Origin: Stutzerimonas frequens
GTDB taxonomy: Bacteria; Pseudomonadota; Gammaproteobacteria; Pseudomonadales; Pseudomonadaceae
Assembly: GCF_024448335.1 (NCBI RefSeq)
Contig: NZ_JAMOHM010000013.1
Span: 49,047 to 113,046 of the forward strand
Length of the DNA: 64,000 nucleotides
Reading direction: 5' to 3'
Shown here: positions 9,723-18,367 of the stretch, in pieces
Numbering within the stretch: the stretch's first letter is position 1
How the letters are laid out: every line of letters starts with the position of its first letter
Position numbers and translations under genes: made by a program
The notes under the pieces: generated by a model
What the model saw: only the letters and a program-made list of their open reading frames with translations
What the model was told of the DNA's origin: nothing
The model's database searches: none

Positions 9723-11342
9723 TCAGACCTGGAAGCGTGCCACGAGATTGTTCAGGTCGATCGCCAGGCGTGCCAGCTCCTGACTGGCTGCACTGGTCTG
9801 GTTCGCACCCGCTGAAGATTGCAGCGACAGATCGCGAATGTTGACCAGATTGCGATCAACCTCACGGGCGACCTGAGCCTGCTCCTCCGACGCACTGGCG
9901 ATCACTAGGTTGCGCTCGCTGATCTGGCTGATCGCGCTGGCGATGCCATCGAGCGCCTCACCGGCTGCCCGCGCCAGCTCCAGCGTGGTCCTGGCGCGCT
10001 CATTGCTCGCCTGCATGGCATGCACCGCCTTGTCGGTGCCCTGATGTACATCGCCGATCATCTGCTCGATTTCCGCAGTCGACTGCTGTGTGCGGTGCGC
10101 GAGCGCCCTCACCTCATCGGCAACCACGGCGAACCCCCGTCCAGCATCACCGGCGCGCGCCGCTTCGATAGCCGCGTTGAGGGCCAGCAGGTTGGTCTGC
10201 TCCGCGATGGAGCGAATCACATCCAGCACCTTGCTGATATCGCGCACCTGGCCTGCCAACCGCTCGACCTCGGTGGCCGTCTGGGTTACGTCGCCCGCCA
10301 GCAGGTCGATCGACTCGACCGTGCGGATGACCTGCTGGCGGCCATGCTGCGCAGTCTCGTCGGACTCGCGCGAGGCTTCGGAGGTCGCGACGGCATTGCG
10401 CGCTACCTCATCCACCGCGGTGGTCATTTCGTTGACGGCGGTGGCGGCCTGCTCGATCTCGTGGTTTTGCTGATGCAAGCCACGGGTAGAGTCTTCGGTC
10501 ACGACGTTGAGCTCTTCCGCCGCCGAGGCCAACTGGTTGGATGAGTGGGAAATACCCTGGATGGTATCGCGAAGACTTCGCTGCATGGCCTGAAGCGCAA
10601 CCAAGAGGCGTGCCGGCTCGTCGTTGCCGACCACCTGAATGCTACGGGTCAGATCGCCGCCCGCGATGACTTCGGCGACGCCGACGGCCTCGGCCAGCGG
10701 TTGAACGATACTGCGGGTCAGCAACAGTGCCAGGATGATGGTCGCGAAGACCGCCAGCACCATGGCGACCACTACACCCTGGAAAGCGCTAGCCGCGACT
10801 GCCATAGAGTTGGCGCTAGCCGCATCGGCGGCTTTACGCTTGATGTCGATAAGGTCGCGCAAGGTCTCCGAAGTGACGCGCGCATGCTCGTTGAGCTCGC
10901 CTCGTGTGATCGCGATCGCCTCATCCGTACGTCCCTGCAACGCGAGATCTATCATCTGCCGCTGAAAGGACTCGTAGCGGGCCAGGGATTGATCGAATGT
11001 CGCCAGCAGCGCTTTGCCCTGGGCGTCCTGAACCAGGCGATCCAAATCCTGGCGCTCTTGCGCTAGCGTTCTGCGGAGCGTCTCCAAGCCGTCTACACCG
11101 CTGCGCTGCTCTTGCTGGTCACCAATAAGCAGCCGCAAGGTTCCGGCACGGATACGTAGGAACTCCTGGTTTGCTTGACCCAACAACTGAATCGTCGGTA
11201 ACAGATGCTGCCCGATTTCCTCCGCCTCATCCTCCATTGCCGAGATGCGCGTCAGCGCGAAAACGCCGAGCGCAAAGACCAGCAACGCCACGATGCCGAA
11301 CCCCAAGCCAGCCCTTAGGGCAATATTCATCTGTCTGAACAT
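9723..11342 (-). CDS. methyl-accepting chemotaxis protein with helical-bundle sensor
   Basis: 539 residues. A membrane segment at about 10-30 and another at about 187-210 flank an all-helical periplasmic domain of about 155 residues, which fits a 4HB_MCP-type four-helix bundle sensor. A HAMP domain follows ([15 protein letters not shown] onward), then the signalling domain with the conserved hairpin tip [23 protein letters not shown]. It should sense a small ligand and signal through CheA/CheW. The ligand is not predictable. No C-terminal CheR-tethering pentapeptide is present; it ends ARFQV. A collapsed paralogue lies directly upstream. Confidence 0.93.
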   Translation of the reverse strand: MFRQMNIALRAGLGFGIVALLVFALGVFALTRISAMEDEAEEIGQHLLPTIQLLGQANQEFLRIRAGTLRLLIGDQQEQRSGVDGLETLRRTLAQERQDLDRLVQDAQGKALLATFDQSLARYESFQRQMIDLALQGRTDEAIAITRGELNEHARVTSETLRDLIDIKRKAADAASANSMAVAASAFQGVVVAMVLAVFATIILALLLTRSIVQPLAEAVGVAEVIAGGDLTRSIQVVGNDEPARLLVALQAMQRSLRDTIQGISHSSNQLASAAEELNVVTEDSTRGLHQQNHEIEQAATAVNEMTTAVDEVARNAVATSEASRESDETAQHGRQQVIRTVESIDLLAGDVTQTATEVERLAGQVRDISKVLDVIRSIAEQTNLLALNAAIEAARAGDAGRGFAVVADEVRALAHRTQQSTAEIEQMIGDVHQGTDKAVHAMQASNERARTTLELARAAGEALDGIASAISQISERNLVIASASEEQAQVAREVDRNLVNIRDLSLQSSAGANQTSAASQELARLAIDLNNLVARFQV

Positions 11343-11375
11343 AACGCGACCTCATACGACTACTGTAATCACCGT

Positions 11376-11403
11376 ATATCGGATGAGGTCACTGGTAACT
11401 TGA
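11376..11403 (-). promoter_or_regulatory. possible sigma-28 (FliA) promoter of the chemoreceptor
   Basis: On the minus strand TCAAG is followed after 15 bases by TCCGATAT, close to the FliA pattern T(A/C)AAG-N14-GCCGATAA but one base too long. It ends 33 bases upstream of the start codon. Weaker than the fliC, fliS and aer sites. Confidence 0.4.
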
Positions 11404-11456
11404 CCCTTCCAGATAAATATGTTTTGGAGATACGAATCCTTCTCCTTTAGCGCAAA

Positions 11457-11665
11457 TCAAATCTGGAACTTCTGCACCACTTCGTTCAGCCCTGTTGCCA
11501 ACCGCGTCAGCTCCCAGCTTGCCGCGCTGGTCTGATTCGCCCTGCTGCTTCGCGCATGTTGGCCATCTGGTTCAGTGCGAACAGGCCGAGGAAAAGAACG
11601 AGCAGACCAATCAAGCCGAAACCCAGTGTTGGGCGCTTACCAATAGTGAGCGAGCGGATGGACAT
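11457..11665 (-). pseudogene. collapsed methyl-accepting chemotaxis protein remnant
   Basis: From the ATG at 11665 (GGAGAAGG upstream) the frame reads MSIRSLTIGKRPTLGFGLIG and continues through a membrane segment to NQMANMREAAG, a typical chemoreceptor N-terminus. At about 11545 the reading jumps frame directly to [17 protein letters not shown] and ends VVQKFQI, the typical C-terminus (the intact neighbour has [15 protein letters not shown]...ARFQV). About 1.4-1.5 kb that would encode the sensor, HAMP and signalling hairpin is missing, and the join is out of frame. The gene is dead, but its start signal and N-terminus remain clean, so the loss looks recent. Confidence 0.85.
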
Positions 11666-11805
11666 GTACCTTCTCCATGAAATGAAGCAACACCGAGCGC
11701 GTGGCATGCTGCATCATCGAAAGGCAAAACCGCTCACCTGAATCCTGCCGCCGATGGACCGCCCCGAGGGTTCTGATCGACTAACGGTCCGACTGCGATT
11801 AGCCA

Positions 11806-12279
11806 CTACTGCTCGCGTACCGTGAAGCGTTGCTCGGCCAGCTTGCGATCTCCCTGGAACACCATCATCCGCCACTCGCCAGGCACTACTTCGTGGGGCT
11901 CGGTGAATTCGAATGCCATGACATCCTGCTCCACGTCAGGGACCAGCGCCTGGACCACTTCGAACTTGTCGTGCCGTTTGCCGTCGGGCGTCTGCACGCC
12001 TGGCGTCAGGTAGAGCAACGTCAACGGCGTATCAGCAGCCTGCTTGCCCACCAGGCGATAACGCAGGCCGAATTTGCTGCCGAGTTTCGCGGGAATCTCG
12101 GTGGTCTGGCGGATCGACTGATCGCGTCGTGTCAAAACGCGCTCCCCGGGCTGGAAATCCTCTTTCGTTGTTTCGAACAGACCATATTCCACTGGTCCCA
12201 CCACCTGCACGTCGGCTTGCGCAAGCGGCGCACTTATTCCCAGCACGGCCACGGCCAACGCCAAACGGACTAACGACAT
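11806..12279 (-). CDS. DUF3859 family exported protein
   Basis: 157 residues with a signal peptide (MSLVRLALAVAVLGISAPLAQA, cleavage near residue 22). The mature domain, with VEYGLFETT near the start and a C-terminal PGEWRMMVFQGDRKLAEQ, looks like the DUF3859 beta-sandwich family of periplasmic or secreted proteins; function unknown. It lies 66 bases after the amidohydrolase gene on the same strand and both are predicted to be exported, so they may share a transcript. Nothing in the sequence shows what it binds. Confidence 0.75.
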   Translation of the reverse strand: MSLVRLALAVAVLGISAPLAQADVQVVGPVEYGLFETTKEDFQPGERVLTRRDQSIRQTTEIPAKLGSKFGLRYRLVGKQAADTPLTLLYLTPGVQTPDGKRHDKFEVVQALVPDVEQDVMAFEFTEPHEVVPGEWRMMVFQGDRKLAEQRFTVREQ

Positions 12280-12345
12280 GTACCTGCTCCTTGATGGATT
12301 ACGGAGCCGGCAGGTTATGACGCAACGATGACAGCAGCGTGACGA

Positions 12346-13371
12346 TCAGCGCAGTTGCTGCTGCCGCTTGCGTGGCAACAGCGCAAGGAAGTTGTCTCGA
12401 GCGACGCCCTGCGCCACCGATTCAGGGAGTGCATCGAGGAACGGCTCGAATGCCTGCATACCCGAGGCCAAGCTGTCGAAACGTCCTACTACGTCCGAAC
12501 CGATCACGAAGCGATCCGGATATTGCTCGACCAGCGCCACCCATTTGGGGTCCGGATTGCCCTGCTCGTCCAGCAGGTAAGGACGCAGCATCGTCCAGGA
12601 TAGGTCGATGTAAAGATTGGAATAGTCGCCGAGCAGTCGGCTAACCGTATCGTACAGAAACTCCAACTTCTCCTGATGCCGATGAAGCTCCATGCTGGTG
12701 CCAGCATGAGCCCAGATAAAGCGCGTATGCGGATGATTGCGCAGCGGCTCCTCCAGCTCGACCAGGTAGAGCGGATTGCGCTCTCGCTTGGAGGTGATGT
12801 TGGAATGCAGCATCACCGGCAGATCGAACTCGGCCGCCAGATGGTAGACCCTCGTCAGCGCCTCGTTGTTGGCCCGCGGGGTGTCGCCCTCGGTCAACGC
12901 GGTCACGTCATCGTGTCGGGTGAATACCTCCCCCAGACCCTGCCAGAGGCCCGGGTTCAGCTCCAGCATGCGGCGGATATGCGCGTCGGCGTTTTTGTCG
13001 TTAGGGTTGAAACCGGAAAGAAACGGATGGAAGCGCTTGCGCTGCTCCTCATCCAGATCTTCCAGCGCTGCGGCGACCAGCACGTCGGTCGCGCTGTACC
13101 AGTACACCGGCGCATCGTCCCCAGCGTAGTAACGCGGACGCTTGGGCTCGTTCTCGTGCCACTTCTTCGCTACCGGAATACCGCTGATCATGACGTGATC
13201 GATGCCGCCGGCGTCCATCGCCTTGAGCAGCTTTTGCATGCCGTCGGTCTCCTGGAAGAAATCCACGTAATGCAGATGTGCGTCGCTGTAGCGGTAATCT
13301 CGCGCTTGAGCACAAGCCAGCGGCAAACAAAGAAAGAGAGCGAGCAACAGGGCGGGTCGTTTTTTTGGCAA
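12346..13371 (-). CDS. exported amidohydrolase-family (TIM-barrel) protein
   Basis: 341 residues with a signal peptide (KKRPALLLALFLCLPLACAQA). The mature protein starts with DAHLHYVDF, whose HxH is the first metal-ligand pair of the amidohydrolase superfamily; later HSN (about 195), WAHAG (about 225) and GSDVVGRFDS (about 300) supply the further His and Asp. This is the Amidohydro_2 layout seen in decarboxylases and lactonases. An exported member is uncommon. Substrate unknown. The divergent OsmC gene starts 198 bases away and an Anr-like box lies between them. Confidence 0.8.
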   Translation of the reverse strand: MPKKRPALLLALFLCLPLACAQARDYRYSDAHLHYVDFFQETDGMQKLLKAMDAGGIDHVMISGIPVAKKWHENEPKRPRYYAGDDAPVYWYSATDVLVAAALEDLDEEQRKRFHPFLSGFNPNDKNADAHIRRMLELNPGLWQGLGEVFTRHDDVTALTEGDTPRANNEALTRVYHLAAEFDLPVMLHSNITSKRERNPLYLVELEEPLRNHPHTRFIWAHAGTSMELHRHQEKLEFLYDTVSRLLGDYSNLYIDLSWTMLRPYLLDEQGNPDPKWVALVEQYPDRFVIGSDVVGRFDSLASGMQAFEPFLDALPESVAQGVARDNFLALLPRKRQQQLR

Positions 13372-13458
13372 AGCGTGGTCCTCCGGACAGGCAGCGAATA
13401 GACCGCCGCCAGGCTCGACCGTTCATCCGTGACACAGCACCAATACCCCCTACCGTAT

Positions 13459-13472
13459 TTGACAAACATCAA
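13459..13472 (+). promoter_or_regulatory. Anr/Dnr (FNR-type) box before the OsmC gene
   Basis: TTGACAAACATCAA matches the consensus TTGAT-N4-ATCAA at nine of ten fixed positions. A hexamer TAGCAT at 13495-13500 sits where the -10 element should be for a class II activated promoter (box centred at -41.5). The box could also serve the divergent amidohydrolase gene. Assignment is by pattern only. Confidence 0.6.
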
Positions 13473-13569
13473 GGCCGGCCAGGGCAAAGCGCCCTAGCAT
13501 GCCTGGAACAGAAACGCGGGCCACTCTGCCGCGTTTGATTGATCACCTAACTGAGCGAGGCACGTTTCC

Positions 13570-14004
13570 ATGGCTCTGAAGACCATCAGCGCACGCGGAC
13601 AATTGAATGCAGGTATGGCAATCGAGGTCGAGTGCGGCAACCACCGCCTGATCATGGATCAGCCGAAGAACGCGGCTGGTCAGGACCTCGGCCCCACTCC
13701 ACTGGAAGCCATCATGGCTGCAGTGGCGGGCTGTTTCGGCACCATCGGCCGGTTCATCGCTCATCAGCAGAAGATCGAACTACGCGGCATGCGCTTCGAG
13801 ATCGAAGCGGACTACGACCCCGCCGGCCTGCTCGGCCGCGATCCGGACGTCCGCCCTGGCTTCCAGGAACTGCGCGTCAAGGTCGAGATCGATGCCGATC
13901 TGGACCGGGAGGGCAAACAGGCGCTGCTGGAGCAGATCGAAAAGCGTTGTCCGGTCGCCGACAACCTCACCCATGGCACTCGCCTGGTCAGCGTATTGGT
14001 CTGA
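13570..14004 (+). CDS. OsmC/Ohr family protein
   Basis: 144 residues. Two conserved cysteines of the OsmC family are visible: Cys55 in GPTPLEAIMAAVAGCFG and Cys127 in KRCPVADNL. In this family the pair reduces organic hydroperoxides using lipoyl or other thiols, though many members have no assigned role. The start ATG at 13570 follows GAGCGAGG. The gene stands alone on the plus strand, ends at a bidirectional terminator shared with htpG, and has an Anr-like site upstream, which suggests induction at low oxygen rather than by peroxide. Confidence 0.85.
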   Translation: MALKTISARGQLNAGMAIEVECGNHRLIMDQPKNAAGQDLGPTPLEAIMAAVAGCFGTIGRFIAHQQKIELRGMRFEIEADYDPAGLLGRDPDVRPGFQELRVKVEIDADLDREGKQALLEQIEKRCPVADNLTHGTRLVSVLV

Positions 14005-14015
14005 ATGGAAGGAAA

Positions 14016-14048
14016 TGAAAACGGCCCGTCGTTGACGGGCCGTTTTCA
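14016..14048. terminator. bidirectional terminator between OsmC gene and htpG
   Basis: A 15-bp perfect stem (left arm TGAAAACGGCCCGTC) with a three-base loop, having A-runs on one side and T-runs on the other, so it can act for both convergent genes. Confidence 0.9.
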
Positions 14049-14063
14049 TCTTGCAGCAGCGGC

Positions 14064-15983
14064 TCAGGCCGAAAGCTCGACCAGCAGCTTGTTCAGACGC
14101 TGCACATAGGCAGCCGGGTCCTTGAGGCTGTCTCCCGCCGCGAGTGCGGCCTGATCGAAGAGGATGTGTGAAAGATCGGCGAAGCGATCTTCGTCCGGCT
14201 CGGCGTCCAGCTTCTCGATCAGCGGATGCTGCGGGTTGATCTCGAAGATCGGCTTGGACTCCGGCACCTTCTGCCCGCTCGCCTCAAGGATCTGACGCAT
14301 CTGCAAGCCGAGATCCTGCTCACCGATGGCAAGAATGGCTGGCGAGTCGGTCAGGCGATGCGAGACTCGCACCTCGGCGACCTCGTCGCCCAGCGCGCCC
14401 TTGAGACGCTCGATCAGCCCTTCCTTGGCCTTGGCAATCTCTTCCTGGGCCTTCTTGTCCTCTTCCGAGTCCAGCTTGCCCAGATCCAGATCGCCTCGCG
14501 CCACGTCAACGAACTGCTTGCCATCGAATTCGGTGAGATAGCTCATCAGCCACTCATCGATGCGGTCGGTGAGCAGCAGGACTTCGATGCCCTTCTTGCG
14601 GAAGACCTCCAGGTGCGGGCTGTTCTTGACCTGTGCATGGCTCTCGCCGGTCAGGTAGTAGATCTTGTCCTGGCCTTCCTTCACCCGACCCAGATAATCG
14701 GCCAGCGATACCGACTGCTCGCCGGACGCATCGCTGGTGGAGGCGAAGCGCAGCAGGCCGGCGATCTTCTCCTTGTTGGCGAAATCTTCCGCAGGGCCTT
14801 CCTTCAGCACCTGGCCGAACTGCGACCAGAACTTCTTGTAGTCCTCCGGCTTGTCCTTCGCCAGCTTTTCCAGCATGTCCAGCACGCGCTTGGTCAGCGC
14901 CGACTTCATCGAGTCGATTACCGGATCCTTTTGCAGGATCTCGCGCGAAACGTTGAGCGACAGGTCATTGGAGTCCACCACACCCTTGATGAAACGCAGG
15001 TACAGCGGCAGGAACTCGTCGGCCTGATCCATGATGAACACGCGCTGAACGTAGAGCTTGAGGCCCTTGGGCGCTTCGCGATGGTACAGATCGAACGGCG
15101 CGCGACCCGGCACGTAGAGCAGCGAGGTGTACTCCAGCTTGCCCTCGACCTTGTTGTGGCTCCAGGACAGCGGGTTGTCGAAGTCGTGAGCGACGTGCTT
15201 GTAGAACTCCTGATATTCCTCGTCCTTCACTTCGCTGCGCGGACGGGTCCAGAGGGCACTGGCACGGTTGACCGTTTCCCATTCGATTTCCGCCGGCTTG
15301 TCCTTCTCTTCGTCGCTCTCCAGAGAAGAAAGGGGCTCCTTCGGCAACTCGATGGGCAAGGCGATATGGTCGGAATACTTCTTGACGATATTGCGCAGGC
15401 GCCAGCCATCGGCGAACTCTTCTTCACCCTTCTTCAGGTGAAGGACGATGCGGGTGCCGCGCTCGGGCTTATCGACGGTGGCGACTTCGAACTCGCCCTC
15501 GCCCTTCGAAGACCAGTGCACACCTTCGCTCGCCGGAGTACCGGCGCGGCGGCTGTAAACGTCGACCTTGTCGGCGACGATGAATGCCGAATAGAAGCCC
15601 ACACCGAACTGGCCGATCAGGTGCGAGTCCTTCTTCTGGTCGCCGGAGAGATTCTTCAGAAAATCCGCAGTGCCGGATTTGGCGATGGTGCCCAGATGCG
15701 CGATCACGTCCTCGCGGCTCATGCCAATGCCGTTGTCTTCGAGGGTGACGGTCTTGGCCTCCTTATCGAAGGAAAGCCGGATCTTCAGCTCGGCGCCACC
15801 TTCGAGCAGCTCCGGCTTGGCCAGTGCTTCGAAGCGCAGCTTGTCAGCAGCGTCGGAAGCATTGGAAATCAGTTCGCGAAGGAAGATTTCCTTGTTCGAG
15901 TACAGCGAATGGATCATCAGATGAAGCAGCTGCTTCACTTCGGTCTGGAAGCCCAGGGTTTCTTTTTGAGTCTCCACACTCAT
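14064..15983 (-). CDS. htpG: molecular chaperone HtpG (Hsp90)
   Basis: 639 residues, normal for bacterial Hsp90. The N-terminal GHKL ATPase shows the E-N helix ([15 protein letters not shown]), DNGIGMS and the lid/G motif [15 protein letters not shown]. The middle domain (about 230-500) and C-terminal dimerisation domain follow. It is an ATP-driven cytosolic chaperone for stress-damaged client proteins. A clear sigma-32 promoter lies upstream and a strong terminator downstream, so it is probably a single-gene heat-shock unit. Confidence 0.98.
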   Translation of the reverse strand: MSVETQKETLGFQTEVKQLLHLMIHSLYSNKEIFLRELISNASDAADKLRFEALAKPELLEGGAELKIRLSFDKEAKTVTLEDNGIGMSREDVIAHLGTIAKSGTADFLKNLSGDQKKDSHLIGQFGVGFYSAFIVADKVDVYSRRAGTPASEGVHWSSKGEGEFEVATVDKPERGTRIVLHLKKGEEEFADGWRLRNIVKKYSDHIALPIELPKEPLSSLESDEEKDKPAEIEWETVNRASALWTRPRSEVKDEEYQEFYKHVAHDFDNPLSWSHNKVEGKLEYTSLLYVPGRAPFDLYHREAPKGLKLYVQRVFIMDQADEFLPLYLRFIKGVVDSNDLSLNVSREILQKDPVIDSMKSALTKRVLDMLEKLAKDKPEDYKKFWSQFGQVLKEGPAEDFANKEKIAGLLRFASTSDASGEQSVSLADYLGRVKEGQDKIYYLTGESHAQVKNSPHLEVFRKKGIEVLLLTDRIDEWLMSYLTEFDGKQFVDVARGDLDLGKLDSEEDKKAQEEIAKAKEGLIERLKGALGDEVAEVRVSHRLTDSPAILAIGEQDLGLQMRQILEASGQKVPESKPIFEINPQHPLIEKLDAEPDEDRFADLSHILFDQAALAAGDSLKDPAAYVQRLNKLLVELSA

Positions 15984-16041
15984 CGTCTACGAACTCCACA
16001 TCATCTCAATGGCTCGGACCGCGGCTGCGGCGATGTCAGGC

Positions 16042-16069
16042 AGATGGGGGCACGACGATGGATTTCAAG
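16042..16069 (-). promoter_or_regulatory. sigma-32 heat-shock promoter of htpG
   Basis: On the minus strand CTTGAAA and CCCCATCT are separated by 13 bases, an exact match to the RpoH consensus CTTGAAA-N11-16-CCCCATnT. The predicted start lies about 50 bases upstream of the htpG ATG. Confidence 0.9.
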
Positions 16070-16102
16070 GGCGGGCGGCGCGTGTCTTGCACCGCCCCTG
16101 GG

Positions 16103-17341
16103 TCATGGCTCGACCAGTTCGAGTAGTACGATTTCACCCGGTGCCAGGTTGTAGCTGGCCTCGCCGGGCCCGCGGATGACCCGCCGAATGATCAGCTTGC
16201 CTTCGCTGTCCAGCCCCAGGAAGCGACCCTCGGCAACCCCGCCACGTTCGGTATGCGCGCGGACCAGCATCTGTTGGTAGCGAGCCGGATCGCGCAACAA
16301 CCGTTCCAGCGAAAACCCCGGATGACGATCCTTGGCGGTGACAGGGATGGCCTTCACGGCGGCGGGGCTTTCATCGCGGGCAGCGGCCGGCGCGATCACG
16401 TCGGCAGTCAGGGCAGGATAATCGTCGCCCCTGACCTGCCAGCCCTGCGCATCCTTGACCAGATGTAGAGTAAAGCCCTGCGCCTCGCCCTTGACCGTAG
16501 CCTGAACACTTACCTCAAGCTCATCGGCTGGCAGCGCCAACGTCGGCAGCGGTTGTATCGAGACATCGCGACTGGCGTGGCGACGCTGCAGGTAATCCTC
16601 GATGACAAAGGCCAGCGTATCCTGTGAATCGTGCCGACGATCGACCTCGCCGTTGCGGTAGCGCAGCCGATTGGTAAACAGTTCGACGTTGCCGTTGAGG
16701 CTGGTCTGATAATGCGGGGGCAGGACCAGGTGAAAATCGCCACTCAGCTTGTTCGGTGCGACGGGTTCCAGATCGAGATGCAGGGTATAGCCACGGTCGA
16801 GACGGCGACTTTCGGGCAATTCCCGGTCGCGGCTGAGCCAGGCTATCTCGACTTCGGGTAATGGTCCGGCGTCGTCGGGCAGCACATCGACGCGCAGGGC
16901 GCCGTCAACCGGCTCGCGCAGCCGTACGATGACTTCCTGCCGGGCGAAAAAGCCCCGCCCTTCGCGCAGTGTCAGCACACCATTGATGAATTCGCCCTGT
17001 TGCGGCGCAAATGCCCGACCATTGAGTTGTCCTTTGATGTTCATGCTCAGCTCGGGCTGAACCTGCGTCGGCAGCCAGCGCAGGCTGAAGATCGCTGCCA
17101 GGCGGTCAGCATCGCGACTGGCCAGCAACGACAACCCGACCACCAACGGGATCACCCCGAGACAGGAAAGCACCACGGCCCTACGTGCAGCACGCCAATG
17201 ACTGAACACGAACGCCAGCGTCAGTGGCGGCAGCAAGCTGCCAATCCCCCACAACAGGCTCGTCGCGAATGCCTGGCTGATCAGCCAGACGAAACCGGCG
17301 AACACCAGCAATAGGCCGCCGAGAATCAACAGTGCTTCCAT
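16103..17341 (-). CDS. membrane-anchored protein of unknown function
   Basis: 412 residues. The ATG at 17341 is preceded by AAGGAAC and is preferred over the start eight codons upstream. Three hydrophobic segments occupy about residues 2-22, 28-44 and 55-75; the remaining 330 residues are hydrophilic and beta-rich in appearance, with no cysteine-rich or catalytic motif I recognise. Similar Pseudomonas proteins are sometimes labelled as transporters, but three N-terminal helices plus a large soluble domain do not support that. It lies between htpG and two thioesterase genes on the same strand. Function unknown. Confidence 0.7.
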   Translation of the reverse strand: MEALLILGGLLLVFAGFVWLISQAFATSLLWGIGSLLPPLTLAFVFSHWRAARRAVVLSCLGVIPLVVGLSLLASRDADRLAAIFSLRWLPTQVQPELSMNIKGQLNGRAFAPQQGEFINGVLTLREGRGFFARQEVIVRLREPVDGALRVDVLPDDAGPLPEVEIAWLSRDRELPESRRLDRGYTLHLDLEPVAPNKLSGDFHLVLPPHYQTSLNGNVELFTNRLRYRNGEVDRRHDSQDTLAFVIEDYLQRRHASRDVSIQPLPTLALPADELEVSVQATVKGEAQGFTLHLVKDAQGWQVRGDDYPALTADVIAPAAARDESPAAVKAIPVTAKDRHPGFSLERLLRDPARYQQMLVRAHTERGGVAEGRFLGLDSEGKLIIRRVIRGPGEASYNLAPGEIVLLELVEP

Positions 17342-17409
17342 TCGAGTTCCTTCACGCAATCGCACTAGGTGACGCCGCGCACCGCAACGCCGCCACCCTG
17401 ACGAATGCG

Positions 17410-17853
17410 TCAGGGCTCGTCGATCTTGAAATGGCAGCGGGCGGTGGCGATGGGCTCGGCCTGACGGGTCTGCCAGGCGGTGATCGCGACATTGGCGACC
17501 CTGCGGCCTTGGCGCCAGACCTGGCAGGCGGCGAAGGTGTCACGATAGTGACCGGCACGCAGATAATCTATCGAGAAGTCGATGATTTTGGGCAAATGTG
17601 GCGCCCCCATGAACATCAATAGGTGCAGCATCGCTGCATGCTCCATGAAGCCTGCGATGACGCCGCCATGGATGGCCGGTAGCGGGTTGCCGATGTTGCT
17701 CTCGTTCTGCGGCAGTCGAAAAACCATCTCGTCGCCCAGACGCAGACACTCGATGCCGATCAGGCGAGCATAGGGCACCAACTGGATCAGCGAGTTGTAG
17801 TCATTGGTCGCGTGCGCTTTCTGAACCAGCTCACCGAGGTTGAAATCGCTCAT
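17410..17853 (-). CDS. PaaI-type hotdog thioesterase, second of a coupled pair
   Basis: 147 residues with a single hotdog domain. The core motif is AIHGGVIAGFMEHAAMLHLL; where most PaaI proteins carry Asp after the HGG helix this one has Glu (FMEHA). Members hydrolyse acyl- or phenylacyl-CoA esters. The start overlaps the stop of the upstream paralogue by four bases, so the pair is translationally coupled and could form a mixed oligomer. Substrate unknown. Confidence 0.8.
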   Translation of the reverse strand: MSDFNLGELVQKAHATNDYNSLIQLVPYARLIGIECLRLGDEMVFRLPQNESNIGNPLPAIHGGVIAGFMEHAAMLHLLMFMGAPHLPKIIDFSIDYLRAGHYRDTFAACQVWRQGRRVANVAITAWQTRQAEPIATARCHFKIDEP

Positions 17854-18311
17854 GCCTTCCCCTCCGAGCCAAACACACCCTGGGCGCCCTTGCCCATACG
17901 CATGAAGGTTCCCACCGCGTGGGCAATGGGCTCATTGATATCGCGTTGGTACGCGATGCCCCGAGTGAAGATTACCGTCGGCGTAACGCGGTAGCATTCG
18001 GCGAAACCGAAGATGTCGTGCCCCGGCTCAGCCGGATGCATGTAATCGATGCGCAAATCGAGCGTTGGGCAGACCTCAAGTTCCGGCAGTGCGCAGGCGG
18101 TGGAAATCCCGCAGGTGGTGTCCATCAGCGTAGTGATCGCGCCGCCATGAACGACTCCGGTCTCCGGGTTGCCGATGATCTTTTCGCTGTAAGGCAGGCG
18201 CAAGGTGAGTCCGCGGCTGTCGGCATGCTCGACACGCAGGCCCAGAACCTGGCAGTGCCGCAGGACTGACAGAAAGCGCTGGGTGCGCTCGAGTATCTGG
18301 CTATCGCTCAT
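17850..18311 (-). CDS. PaaI-type hotdog thioesterase, first of a coupled pair
   Basis: 153 residues. The motif GVVHGGAITTLMDTTCGIS carries HGG followed by the Asp typical of PaaI-family thioesterases, and the later DLRIDYMHPA is the second conserved block. It is expected to be a cytosolic acyl-CoA thioesterase of the homotetrameric PaaI type. It is followed, with a four-base overlap, by a divergent paralogue whose corresponding acid is Glu. Exact substrate cannot be inferred. Confidence 0.85.
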   Translation of the reverse strand: MSDSQILERTQRFLSVLRHCQVLGLRVEHADSRGLTLRLPYSEKIIGNPETGVVHGGAITTLMDTTCGISTACALPELEVCPTLDLRIDYMHPAEPGHDIFGFAECYRVTPTVIFTRGIAYQRDINEPIAHAVGTFMRMGKGAQGVFGSEGKA

Positions 18312-18367
18312 TCGAATTCTCGACGGTTGAATCAGCCGCGAATGATACCGCTCGCCCGCGCTGTGCC

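Noticed and set aside
14226..16154. Long plus-strand open frame of 642 codons opposite htpG
   Set aside because: It is the antisense shadow of htpG in high-GC DNA, with no family likeness; htpG has a promoter, motifs and a terminator.
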